Assembly: GCF_007827815.1 (NCBI RefSeq)
Contig: NZ_VITH01000001.1
Coordinates: forward strand, 496,001-560,000
Reading direction: 5' to 3'
DNA length: 64,000 nucleotides
Origin: Azospirillum brasilense
GTDB taxonomy: Bacteria > Pseudomonadota > Alphaproteobacteria > Azospirillales > Azospirillaceae
Under the pieces are notes generated by a model. It searched no databases and had not been told where the DNA came from. It was given only the letters and a program-made list of their open reading frames with translations. Below, piece after piece: positions 17,909 to 27,660 of this stretch. The first letter of the stretch is position 1. Each line of letters starts with the position of its first letter. The position numbers and the translations under genes were made by a program.

Positions 17909-19024
17909 TTATTTCGTTTCCACGCGCATGAGATCGCCCAGCTTGTCGAGCAGGTAGTCCAGATCCTCCGCCGCCAGATCCTCATACTGGGTCAGGATGC
18001 GCTCGATCACCCGGCGGCGGTGGCGCTCGATGTCGTGCGGCTCGCCGTCGTAGGGGGTTTCCTTCAGCACGTCCAGGGCGATCCGGCAGGCCGGCAGCAG
18101 GGCCGGCGGCTGCTTCGCCTTGTCGTAAATGGACTTCAGACCCAGCCGCCCGGCGTCGTGGATCAGCAGGCGGGCGTTGGTGAGCGGCACGTTGGCGAGG
18201 TGGGACAGCGCCGTCTCGAAAAAGGCGGCGTCGCCCATGCACAGCGCCCGCACCATCAGCGACGGAGTCAGGCGGCCGCTGCGCGAGAGCTGCGCGACCA
18301 GCCGCTCCAGCGCGCCCTCGTCGCTCTCGCCGGAGAAGAGGGAAACGGTGGCGCGTTCACGGCTTTGCAGGATCAGGTCGGCGGCGACCTTGGCCGGGAG
18401 GTCGTGGTTGGCCACCAGATGCTGCTGCAGCTTCTCCGAAACCACGGCGACCAGCCGTTCGGCGATGGTGATCGGCAGGCGGGCGCGCTGGACCAGCGGC
18501 TCCTGCACCGTTTCGCTGTCGGCGAAGCGCTCGATGACCCTGCCGAGCGTGCCCTCGCCGAGGTCCGCGCTCTCGTTGGCGACCAGCACCGCCACCGCCC
18601 CTTCCGATGCGGTGTCGATCAGCGCGTCGGCGACGCTGGCCGACAGGGCCGGGCGCTGCGCGATGGCGGTGTGCTTGGCGTCCGTGCCGGTCCGCACCAG
18701 CTCGACGAGGTCGGCGTCGGTCAGCACGGTGGAGACGCTGAGCACCGGGATCGCCACGGCCTCGACATCGCGCGCCAGCATCAGCGCGACGTCGCGCGGC
18801 AGCGCCGGGTTGGCCTTCAGATTCTCGGCCAGCGACTGGCGGACGCGCACCACGGCGTCGCGAGCCATGAAGCGTATGATGTCCTCGGCGAGCCGGCGCT
18901 CGCTCTCCGACAGGCTGGTCGCGGAGAATTGCTTGGCGATCTTGACCGCCAGTTCGGAACGGCTGTTCGGCGACGGGTCCGACAGCAGCCGGGACACGTC
19001 GTCCTTGGTGAGTTGGTCGCTCAT
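17909..19024 (-). CDS. DUF2336 domain-containing protein
   Basis: A 371-residue soluble all-helical protein. The N-terminal half (MSDQLTKDDVSRLLSDPSPN onward; ARDAVVRVRQSLAENLKANP; DVALMLARDVEAVAIPVL) matches the HEAT-like DUF2336 family found in alphaproteobacteria such as Caulobacter and Rhodospirillum. The family has no established biochemical role. The ATG at 19024 has an upstream AGGG. It stands alone, with the palindrome-bearing gap downstream and a lipoprotein gene upstream on the same strand. Confidence 0.8.
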   Translation of the reverse strand: MSDQLTKDDVSRLLSDPSPNSRSELAVKIAKQFSATSLSESERRLAEDIIRFMARDAVVRVRQSLAENLKANPALPRDVALMLARDVEAVAIPVLSVSTVLTDADLVELVRTGTDAKHTAIAQRPALSASVADALIDTASEGAVAVLVANESADLGEGTLGRVIERFADSETVQEPLVQRARLPITIAERLVAVVSEKLQQHLVANHDLPAKVAADLILQSRERATVSLFSGESDEGALERLVAQLSRSGRLTPSLMVRALCMGDAAFFETALSHLANVPLTNARLLIHDAGRLGLKSIYDKAKQPPALLPACRIALDVLKETPYDGEPHDIERHRRRVIERILTQYEDLAAEDLDYLLDKLGDLMRVETK

Positions 19025-19146
19025 GGGTCCCTGACCCTTTCCTGCCCTGTATCGCCCCCGTGTCCTGGATTCGTGCATCAGCGGGAGCGAATGTATTCAG
19101 GTCATGATCGGACCAAAGCATTGAGCCTTTGTTAACGACGATTTCC

Positions 19147-19177
19147 GGTGAGGGACCGGCCCCGGCCGTTCCTCACC
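19147..19177 (-). terminator. Hairpin at the end of the Gly/Tyr/His lipoprotein gene
   Basis: GGTGAGG and CCTCACC pair around a GGCC-rich inner stem that spans the stop codon. It is probably a terminator-like or stabilising structure for the minus-strand lipoprotein gene. A T-run is lacking. Confidence 0.4.
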
Positions 19178-19451
19178 AGCCGCCCCTTCCCGAGCCGCCA
19201 TGCCGGTGATGATGGCGGGGGCCGCCATGATGCCCACCGCGATATCCCCCGTAATAGCCGCCATAGTAGGGGCGGCCGTAGACGACGGGGGGCGGTGCGT
19301 AATGGCGGTACTGCGGGCGCTCGTAATAGCCGTAGCCATAGGACCGATGTCCGTAGCCGTAGACGGGCCCGGGAGTCCCGGCGGCGACATAGCAGCCGGA
19401 CAGCAGAAGGGCGGCGAAGGACAGAAGAGACAGCGAGCGGAGCGTCGACAT
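19173..19451 (-). CDS. Small Gly/Tyr/His-rich lipoprotein
   Basis: The 92-residue product begins MSTLRSLSLLSFAALLLSGC, a type II signal peptide with lipobox LLSGC. The mature part is Tyr/Gly-rich (YGYGHRSYGYGYYERPQY) and becomes His-rich (GGHHGGPRHHHRHGGSGRGG). Such low-complexity lipoproteins occur widely in alphaproteobacteria, and the His tail might bind metal. No operon partner is evident; uvrB lies 101 bases upstream on the same strand. Confidence 0.78.
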   Translation of the reverse strand: MSTLRSLSLLSFAALLLSGCYVAAGTPGPVYGYGHRSYGYGYYERPQYRHYAPPPVVYGRPYYGGYYGGYRGGHHGGPRHHHRHGGSGRGGW

Positions 19452-19551
19452 GGGCGTTCCTGTCAGGGATCGCGGCCCGGCGGGCGGGCCGTACTGACAG
19501 GATGAACGCCGGCGGCCGGGATATTATTCCCGAGCCGGCTCCGCCCTTCCG

Positions 19552-22013
<2,462 letters not shown>

Positions 22014-22817
22014 ATGATGAGGATGATCGCCGGCATTGCCTTGATTGCGTTAGGGTGCCTGTCAGCGCAAGCCGCCAGAGCCGAGTTCACCATGAGTGTT
22101 CCGGAAACACCCCCGGAATCAATGGACACGGAAATTCTCGGTGGATATCCGGCCAAACCCGAGAAGTGGCCGGCAACGCTTCGCTTCTCCACAAAAGCGG
22201 GCTTTTGCACCAGCACCGCCATTGGCTCTCAAACAATCCTCACCGCGGCGCACTGTGTCGGTCATGAAGAGAAAGGCACGGTTCAGATCGGCGGATACAC
22301 GGCCTCGGTGACCTGCACCCATCATCCGCGCTACACCGCCAACGACAAGGACCCGAACACCGCGTTCGACGTGGCCCTGTGTTTCGCGGAGACGCCAATC
22401 GCCCTTCCCGGCAATGGCAGGTATGAGAACATCAACATCAACCCGGCGCGCCCGCAAATCGGCACCGTCCTGGAGCTTGTTGGCTACGGATGCCGGCAAA
22501 GCGACGGCAAGGGCCCCTCGGGCTACCTTTACGAAGGGCTATCCGCCGTCGTGGCGTCGAGCTGGATCGACACTTACATTGAAACACTGGGCGGAGCGGC
22601 GGTGTGCTACGGCGACAGCGGCGGAGCCGCATACATCAACGTCAATCAATATCGCCGTGTGATCGCCGGCGTGAATTCGCGCGGGGATATCAGCACCCGC
22701 TCCTACATCACGCCGATCGCCAACAAGATCGTTCTCGACTTCATCGAGGCTTGGGCCAAAGCCCACAACACGACGATCTGCGGCCTGACCGAGCCGACGG
22801 CGCACTGCCATGCGTAG
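22014..22817 (+). CDS. Exported S1 (chymotrypsin-fold) serine protease, zymogen-like
   Basis: The 267-residue protein has a signal peptide (about 1-23, ends QAARA). A short pro-segment (24-40) follows, then ILGG at 41-44, equivalent to the IVGG neo-N-terminus of activated S1 proteases. The triad is H80 (LTAAHC), D119 (FDVALC) and S202 (GDSGG). Cysteines 65/81, and further pairs such as 101/123 and 160/198, suggest periplasmic or extracellular disulfides. The position equivalent to 189 in the specificity pocket appears to be Ala, so trypsin-like Lys/Arg specificity is unlikely. GGGAGG precedes the ATG. The gene overlaps the next protease gene by eight bases. Codon use and the AT-rich leader hint at transfer. 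Confidence 0.88.
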   Translation: MMRMIAGIALIALGCLSAQAARAEFTMSVPETPPESMDTEILGGYPAKPEKWPATLRFSTKAGFCTSTAIGSQTILTAAHCVGHEEKGTVQIGGYTASVTCTHHPRYTANDKDPNTAFDVALCFAETPIALPGNGRYENININPARPQIGTVLELVGYGCRQSDGKGPSGYLYEGLSAVVASSWIDTYIETLGGAAVCYGDSGGAAYINVNQYRRVIAGVNSRGDISTRSYITPIANKIVLDFIEAWAKAHNTTICGLTEPTAHCHA

Positions 22818-25074
22818 GCGTCCGGCGTTGGTGCGGGCGCGCCTGCACACCGCCGAGGCGGTTGCGGCATTCCTGCTGACCGTGGGACCGGCGTCCGCCA
22901 AGGACCAGGTCACGAGCTATCTGAACATCCAGGCTCCCACTCAGGTTGCCCCCGATCTGGTGGCGACCGTCGCTCGGATCGGCGTTCCGGAAAGCATCGA
23001 CCTCAAAGCGGGCGCGTCGATCCAGGAGGTGGTCACCCGCCGATGTGGAGGCGCCGACCCGCTGTATTTGAAACTCCTTCTGGAGGCCAACTCCGGGCTG
23101 GATATTGATGACGTCGTCGAGCTTCGTTCCTCCCGCTCCGTGCTGTTTCCCGCCTGCGCCACCCTACCGGCCGCGCGGGCACAGCCGATCCAGTCGGGCG
23201 ACAGCATCGCGACCATCGCCAAAGCCAGCCAGATTCCTCTCAACCTCGATCGCATCGAGGCGGCGGCAAAACGACCGCCATCGGAACCGTCCACGATCAA
23301 AGCCCCGCCCCCTCCCACCGTCGCGATGCCGCCGGGCGGGACAAACGCTCTCAAAACAATTCAATATGAAAAGACCAAGGAAATTATCCTAAAAACCCAA
23401 ACGGGAGATAAAGCGTCACAGAAATACATGCAGGAGCTGTCAAAAAACTATTACAGCGCGGTCAACACGCAGGCCTTCATCGACGCCAACAAGGCATCCG
23501 ATCCCCGCCGCCTGCAACCGGGACAGACGATCACTCTGCCCGGCGCCGAACCGACCTGGAGCACCATCCGGCTGCGCCCCGGCATCGCACCGGAAGCCGC
23601 GATCCAAGCAGTCAGCGACGCCATCGCCGCGACGGGCGTTTCGCCCGCCGATCGCGTGGAACCGGCAAAGCTGGCGTCCCTGATCGCACCCGTGGACAAG
23701 GATGTGGATGCCTTCTGCGCCGCCCCGGTTCCTCCCTCATCCTCCTGGCCTTTGAAGATTTCCGAACTTGTGGAGGTTCTGGCCAGCAACAAGGAAGAGA
23801 TGGCCCAGCGCAAGGTGGAGCAGAAGACTCAGAAAGCGACGATTCTGATCCTGGACAGCGGGTTCGACTTTTTTGACAACCCGGGCATGGCCTTCTCCAG
23901 CGGCTATCTGGTGCGGGTGAAGGGTCAGGATCTTCCCAAAGGGGGCGGCCCGACTCCGGCCAACTACAATGGCGTCAACCTCAACACCAAACAGAACACG
24001 CCTGTCAGCCTCCAGGGATTTCCAGACCGTTGGCACGGGTTGGGGGTGGCCGGGGTCGCGGTCGGCGGCCGCCCCTTGGAACCGCTGCGCCGGTTTGCAC
24101 CGCTGCCGATCGGCGTCGCCTTCGCCAACGTCGTGAGGCGAACGGAAAACCGGTACGAGATCAGCCCCGATACCCTGTTCCAAGCCGTCGAGTTCGCTGC
24201 GAAAAACGACATTCCCATCATCAACGTCAGCCTGAGCATCGACCAGCGGAGCGCGGCGCTGGAAATGGCCCTGAAGCGGCGCGGGGAGGAGATCCTGCTG
24301 GTGTCCGCGGCCGGCAACGATGGCCGCCGAATGGAACCCGATGCCCTTTGGCCCGCGGCGCTCGGCGGGAACACGGAAAATGGTGACGGCGCTACGATCG
24401 TGACGGTGGGCGCCCATGACGGGCAGGGGAACCGCGCGACCTTTTCCCGCTACAGCGCGAAAACAGTCGACCTCCTGGCCCCAGGCTGCCGTGTGCCGAC
24501 TTACACCGGCGAAGAGGTGGATGGCGGAAAGCTGCGAATACGGCCCGCATCGCTGACCGGGACGTCCTTCGCAGCGCCGGTGGTAAGCTTCGTCGCCGCG
24601 CTGCTCCATAACGAAGGGTTAAGTGTCCGTGAGATCAAGGCCCGATTGCTGACCTCCGTGGACGCGCATGATGGCTTCGACAAAGTCGTCTTTTCCCGCG
24701 GCGTCCTGAACGCCACCAAAGCGTTGGCCGTCTGGCACGACCTTGTCGAGGTCCGGGTCGGCGACCGGACCGAAATCCGGCTCGGGCAGGTGCAGAACAA
24801 GGACGCCCTGCTCACGCTCTGCGAGGAGGATTTCCGGCTGTCGGAGGTGCGGAAGCTCGCCTTCACGGCCAAGGACGGCCAGCCGCCGGATCTCCACCTC
24901 TGGAAGGCCGGTTCCAATCCGACCATCCCTGCCGCGATGGAGCGTTGGAACCTGTGCCCCGCGAAGGATGTGGGCAATCAGTCCATCACCTTCACCGATT
25001 CGCGGACCGGCGACACCGAAGAGATCAGGCTTTCGACCCTCGTCGATTACGTGCCGGCCTGGTATCCACGTTGA
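22810..25074 (+). CDS. Exported S8 (subtilisin-fold) protease with LysM-like N-terminus
   Basis: A 754-residue protein with an N-terminal signal peptide (ends GPASA near 30). The first third has LysM-like pieces, such as IQSGDSIATIAKASQIPLNL and LQPGQTITLPG, around a Pro-rich linker (165-178). The S8 domain (about 340-625) has D349 (ILILDSGFD), H409 (RWHGLGVAGVA), oxyanion N503 (SAAGND) and S586 (LTGTSFAAP). The His motif lacks the usual HGTHV pattern. A C-terminal domain of about 120 residues with two cysteines has no clear match. The ATG lies inside the end of the S1 protease gene, so the two are translationally coupled. Confidence 0.85.
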   Translation: MRRRPALVRARLHTAEAVAAFLLTVGPASAKDQVTSYLNIQAPTQVAPDLVATVARIGVPESIDLKAGASIQEVVTRRCGGADPLYLKLLLEANSGLDIDDVVELRSSRSVLFPACATLPAARAQPIQSGDSIATIAKASQIPLNLDRIEAAAKRPPSEPSTIKAPPPPTVAMPPGGTNALKTIQYEKTKEIILKTQTGDKASQKYMQELSKNYYSAVNTQAFIDANKASDPRRLQPGQTITLPGAEPTWSTIRLRPGIAPEAAIQAVSDAIAATGVSPADRVEPAKLASLIAPVDKDVDAFCAAPVPPSSSWPLKISELVEVLASNKEEMAQRKVEQKTQKATILILDSGFDFFDNPGMAFSSGYLVRVKGQDLPKGGGPTPANYNGVNLNTKQNTPVSLQGFPDRWHGLGVAGVAVGGRPLEPLRRFAPLPIGVAFANVVRRTENRYEISPDTLFQAVEFAAKNDIPIINVSLSIDQRSAALEMALKRRGEEILLVSAAGNDGRRMEPDALWPAALGGNTENGDGATIVTVGAHDGQGNRATFSRYSAKTVDLLAPGCRVPTYTGEEVDGGKLRIRPASLTGTSFAAPVVSFVAALLHNEGLSVREIKARLLTSVDAHDGFDKVVFSRGVLNATKALAVWHDLVEVRVGDRTEIRLGQVQNKDALLTLCEEDFRLSEVRKLAFTAKDGQPPDLHLWKAGSNPTIPAAMERWNLCPAKDVGNQSITFTDSRTGDTEEIRLSTLVDYVPAWYPR

Positions 25075-25093
25075 CGCACGGCATACCGCCATC

Positions 25094-25130
25094 GCCCTGT
25101 GAACCGCATGTTGGAAGCGGTTCACAGGGC
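25094..25130 (+). terminator. Strong hairpin after the protease cassette
   Basis: GCCCTGTGAACCGC and GCGGTTCACAGGGC form a perfect 14-base-pair stem with a nine-base loop, starting 19 bases after the S8 protease stop. It sits between convergent genes (ilvE ends at 25144) and may serve both. There is no T-run. Confidence 0.75.
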
Positions 25131-25143
25131 GAGGCGCAACGGC

Positions 25144-26016
25144 CTATCCGCGCACCAGCGCGTCGTAGTCCTTCACCAGCGTCTCGCAGACGCGGCCCGG
25201 CGTGAAGCGGTAATCGCCGATCTGGCCGACCGGAGTCACTTCCGCGGCGGTGCCGGTCAGGAAGACCTCCTGGGTGTTGGCCAGTTCGTCGGGCTGGATG
25301 TGGCGTTCGATCACCTCGATCCCGCGGGCCTTGGCGAGGTCGATCACCGTGCGGCGGGTGATGCCATCCAGGAAGCAGTCGGGCTTCGGCGTGTGGATCT
25401 TGCCGTCCATGACCAGGAACAGGTTCGCTCCCGTCGCCTCGGCCAGATAACCGCGGTAGTCGAGCATCAGCGCGTCCTGGTAGCCCTCGGCCTCCGCCGC
25501 GTGCTTGGACAGCGTGCAGATCATGTAGAGGCCCGCCGCCTTCGAGGCGGTCGGCGCGGTGTCGGGGGCCGGGCGGCGCCAAGGCGCCCAGGTCAGCTTG
25601 ATGCCGGCCATCTTCGCCTCGGGGCTGAAGTAGCTCGGCCACTGCCAGACGGCGATGGCGACGTGGATGCGGCTGTCCTGCGCCGCCACGCCCATCATCT
25701 CGCTGCCGCGCCACGCCACCGGGCGGACATAGGCGTCGGTGAAGCCCATCGCCTTCACCGTCTCGTTGGTCGCCGCGTCGATCTCCGCAACGGAATAGGG
25801 AAGCTCGAAGCCCAGGATGCGGGCGGAGGCGGCCAGACGCTCGCTGTGCTCGGTCAGCTTGAACACCGTGCCGTTGTAGACGCGCTCGCCCTCGAACACA
25901 CAGCTCGCGTAATGGAGGCCGTGCGACAGGACGTGCAGATTCGCGTCGCGCCACGGCACCAGCGCGCCGTCGTACCAGATCACGCCGTCGCGGTCGTCGA
26001 AGGGAAGGATGGACAT
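25144..26016 (-). CDS. ilvE: Branched-chain amino acid aminotransferase
   Basis: A fold-type IV PLP enzyme of 290 residues that transfers amino groups between Glu and Val, Leu and Ile. Evidence includes HVLSHGLHYASCVFEGERVYNG, the PVAWRG segment, the SKAAG stretch, the PLP-anchoring EATGANLFLV and the C-terminal EVFLTGTAAEVTPVG. The Lys that binds PLP probably lies in the ASKAAGLY region. The ATG at 26016 has AAGGTGG about nine bases upstream, which I prefer over an in-frame GTG at 26028. It is divergent from a MarR regulator gene that may control it. Confidence 0.93.
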   Translation of the reverse strand: MSILPFDDRDGVIWYDGALVPWRDANLHVLSHGLHYASCVFEGERVYNGTVFKLTEHSERLAASARILGFELPYSVAEIDAATNETVKAMGFTDAYVRPVAWRGSEMMGVAAQDSRIHVAIAVWQWPSYFSPEAKMAGIKLTWAPWRRPAPDTAPTASKAAGLYMICTLSKHAAEAEGYQDALMLDYRGYLAEATGANLFLVMDGKIHTPKPDCFLDGITRRTVIDLAKARGIEVIERHIQPDELANTQEVFLTGTAAEVTPVGQIGDYRFTPGRVCETLVKDYDALVRG

Positions 26017-26156
26017 GGCGGTTCCCACCTTGGTCTTTGGCCCGTTGCTCGGGACTTGGAATGGAATTGTTGAAAGCCGCGCTTGTCTCGCGCGCTTTGT
26101 TCGTTTATGTCTGGCTTATTGACCCATTTGTAACGAATCGCACCGATCACGTCAAC

Positions 26157-26669
26157 ATGGCTGACATAAAAGCGGGCGTGAACCAGCTTTTCCTGCGCGA
26201 AGAGGAACTTCGCACGGGCATGGAGCTGCTGTTCTACGCCTATCGGGAATTCACCGCGGAGCCGGACGAGATCCTGGCGCAGATCGGCTTCGGCCGGGCG
26301 CACCACCGCGTCATCTATTTTGTCGGGCGCTACCCGAAGATCACCGTGTCGGAGCTTCTGGCGATCCTGAAGATCACCAAGCAGAGCCTGTCGCGCGTGC
26401 TGGGGGAACTGGTCCGGCAGGAATTCATCCAGCAGCAGACGGGCGTGCGGGACCGGCGGCAACGTCTGCTGGAACTGACCGAAAAAGGCGTGGAGCTGGA
26501 GCGCCAGCTCTCCGAAACGCAACGGCAGCGGATCGCCCGCGCCTACCGCATGGCCGGGGCGGAGGCCGTCGAGGGCTTCCGCAAGGTGATGCTGGGCATG
26601 ATGGACGAAGAGGACCGGGTGAAGTTCGCGCCCCCGGTGCCGGCCCGGCTCGCCGCCGTGAAGCGGTAG
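26157..26669 (+). CDS. MarR family transcriptional regulator
   Basis: A 170-residue winged-helix protein. The helix-turn-helix and recognition region is FGRAHHRVIYFVGRYPKITVSELLAILKITKQSLSRVLGELV, and the wing is FIQQQTGVRDRRQRLLELTEKG. The start at ATG 26157 matches the usual family N-terminus (MADIKAG); it has no clear ribosome binding site and may be translated with a very short leader. Earlier in-frame starts would add a hydrophobic stretch that does not fit the family. The divergent position to ilvE suggests autoregulation or control of branched-chain amino acid metabolism. Confidence 0.85.
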   Translation: MADIKAGVNQLFLREEELRTGMELLFYAYREFTAEPDEILAQIGFGRAHHRVIYFVGRYPKITVSELLAILKITKQSLSRVLGELVRQEFIQQQTGVRDRRQRLLELTEKGVELERQLSETQRQRIARAYRMAGAEAVEGFRKVMLGMMDEEDRVKFAPPVPARLAAVKR

Positions 26670-26705
26670 GAACCGGACCGGGAAACCGGTCGGGCCGGCC
26701 TTCGG

Positions 26706-26960
26706 TCAGCTGTCCTTGGCCGGGGTCGCTTCCGGGGCGGCGGCGGGGGCCGCATCCGCCGGCGGGGTGCCGGCCGTGCCCTCCGCCCCGTCCTTGCCCG
26801 CGGCGTTCGCGGCGCCGCGGCGGCGGAAGGACGTGCGCTTGTACACCACGCTGTCCGAAGACCCCGGCGGGCACTGAACGATTTTACCCCCCTTCGCAAG
26901 AAACTCGCGGGTCATGGAGTCGAGATCATTCCGATCCGCGCTGCGGTTATCGGATGCCAT
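26706..26960 (-). CDS. Small soluble protein of unknown function
   Basis: 84 residues: an N-terminal helix (DSMTREFLAKGGKIVQCPPG), a short basic segment (VVYKRTSFRRRG) and an Ala/Pro-rich disordered tail. AGGAGG lies six bases upstream of the ATG, so translation is likely. I do not recognise the family. The basic patch could bind nucleic acid, but that is speculation. It converges on the MarR gene. Confidence 0.65.
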   Translation of the reverse strand: MASDNRSADRNDLDSMTREFLAKGGKIVQCPPGSSDSVVYKRTSFRRRGAANAAGKDGAEGTAGTPPADAAPAAAPEATPAKDS

Positions 26961-27129
26961 GCATGCCTCCTGTGATCGTCATCGTGCCCCATGGCACCCT
27001 CCGGGCGCTCCCGGCGGTCCATGGAGCATGCGTTTCTTTTGTGAAGCGGCTGTTACAGGATTGGGGGCAACCGGTTTCTGAACAGGCGGCCCCTGAACGG
27101 GCGGCTCCGGCAAAAAGCGGAGCGGAAAA

Positions 27130-27336
27130 TCACGCCTCCTTCAGGTTGGCCGCGGCGCTCTTGCCCTTCTTGGGGTCGCGCTGGAGTTCGTAGGACAGCT
27201 TCTGGCCTTCATGAATGTTGATGCCCGACCGCTCAACGGCGGAGATGTGGACGAACACGTCGGCCGTCCCGTCATCCGGCTGGATGAAGCCGTAGCCCTT
27301 GGTGGTGTTGAACCATTTCACGGTTCCAGTAGCCAT
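27130..27336 (-). CDS. Cold-shock domain protein
   Basis: A 68-residue CspA-type OB-fold protein with MATGTVKWFNTTKGYGFIQP containing RNP1 (KGYGFI) and VFVHISAV containing RNP2. These proteins bind single-stranded RNA and DNA and melt mRNA structures. AAGGA lies eight bases upstream of the ATG at 27336. The upstream gap of more than 300 bases could hold a long structured leader, common for this family. Confidence 0.96.
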   Translation of the reverse strand: MATGTVKWFNTTKGYGFIQPDDGTADVFVHISAVERSGINIHEGQKLSYELQRDPKKGKSAAANLKEA

Positions 27337-27660
27337 CTGGTAGTTCCTTGAACGAGGTTTCCCACGGCGCGCGTGCCGCGGGTTCACATCAAATCACCGA
27401 GGGGAAGGACCAGACGCAGCGTTCTGCAAGCGGACCGAAGACCCAAAGAAATTCGACTCTTTTCATGTGGGGATCGAAAGGCCGGGATGCAACCCGAGCC
27501 CTTCGGCCAAAGCCCCGCGCACTTGATTCGCCTCCCGACTCTTGCCTCGTTCGTCGGTGCCGGCCCTGCCCTTCGGCGGAGTTGTCCCCGGCTTGTTGCT
27601 TAGCCCATAGTTTTGACGACCCGATTCTTTTGTCTTAGCTGTCTTGAAGGAGCCGGCGGC
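27337..27660. other. Gap between divergent cold-shock and hybrid kinase genes
   Basis: No gene is visible. The left part should hold the cold-shock gene leader and promoter on the minus strand. The right part holds the kinase promoter and its ribosome binding site AAGGAG (about 27647-27652). I see no clear promoter boxes or terminator. Confidence 0.5.
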
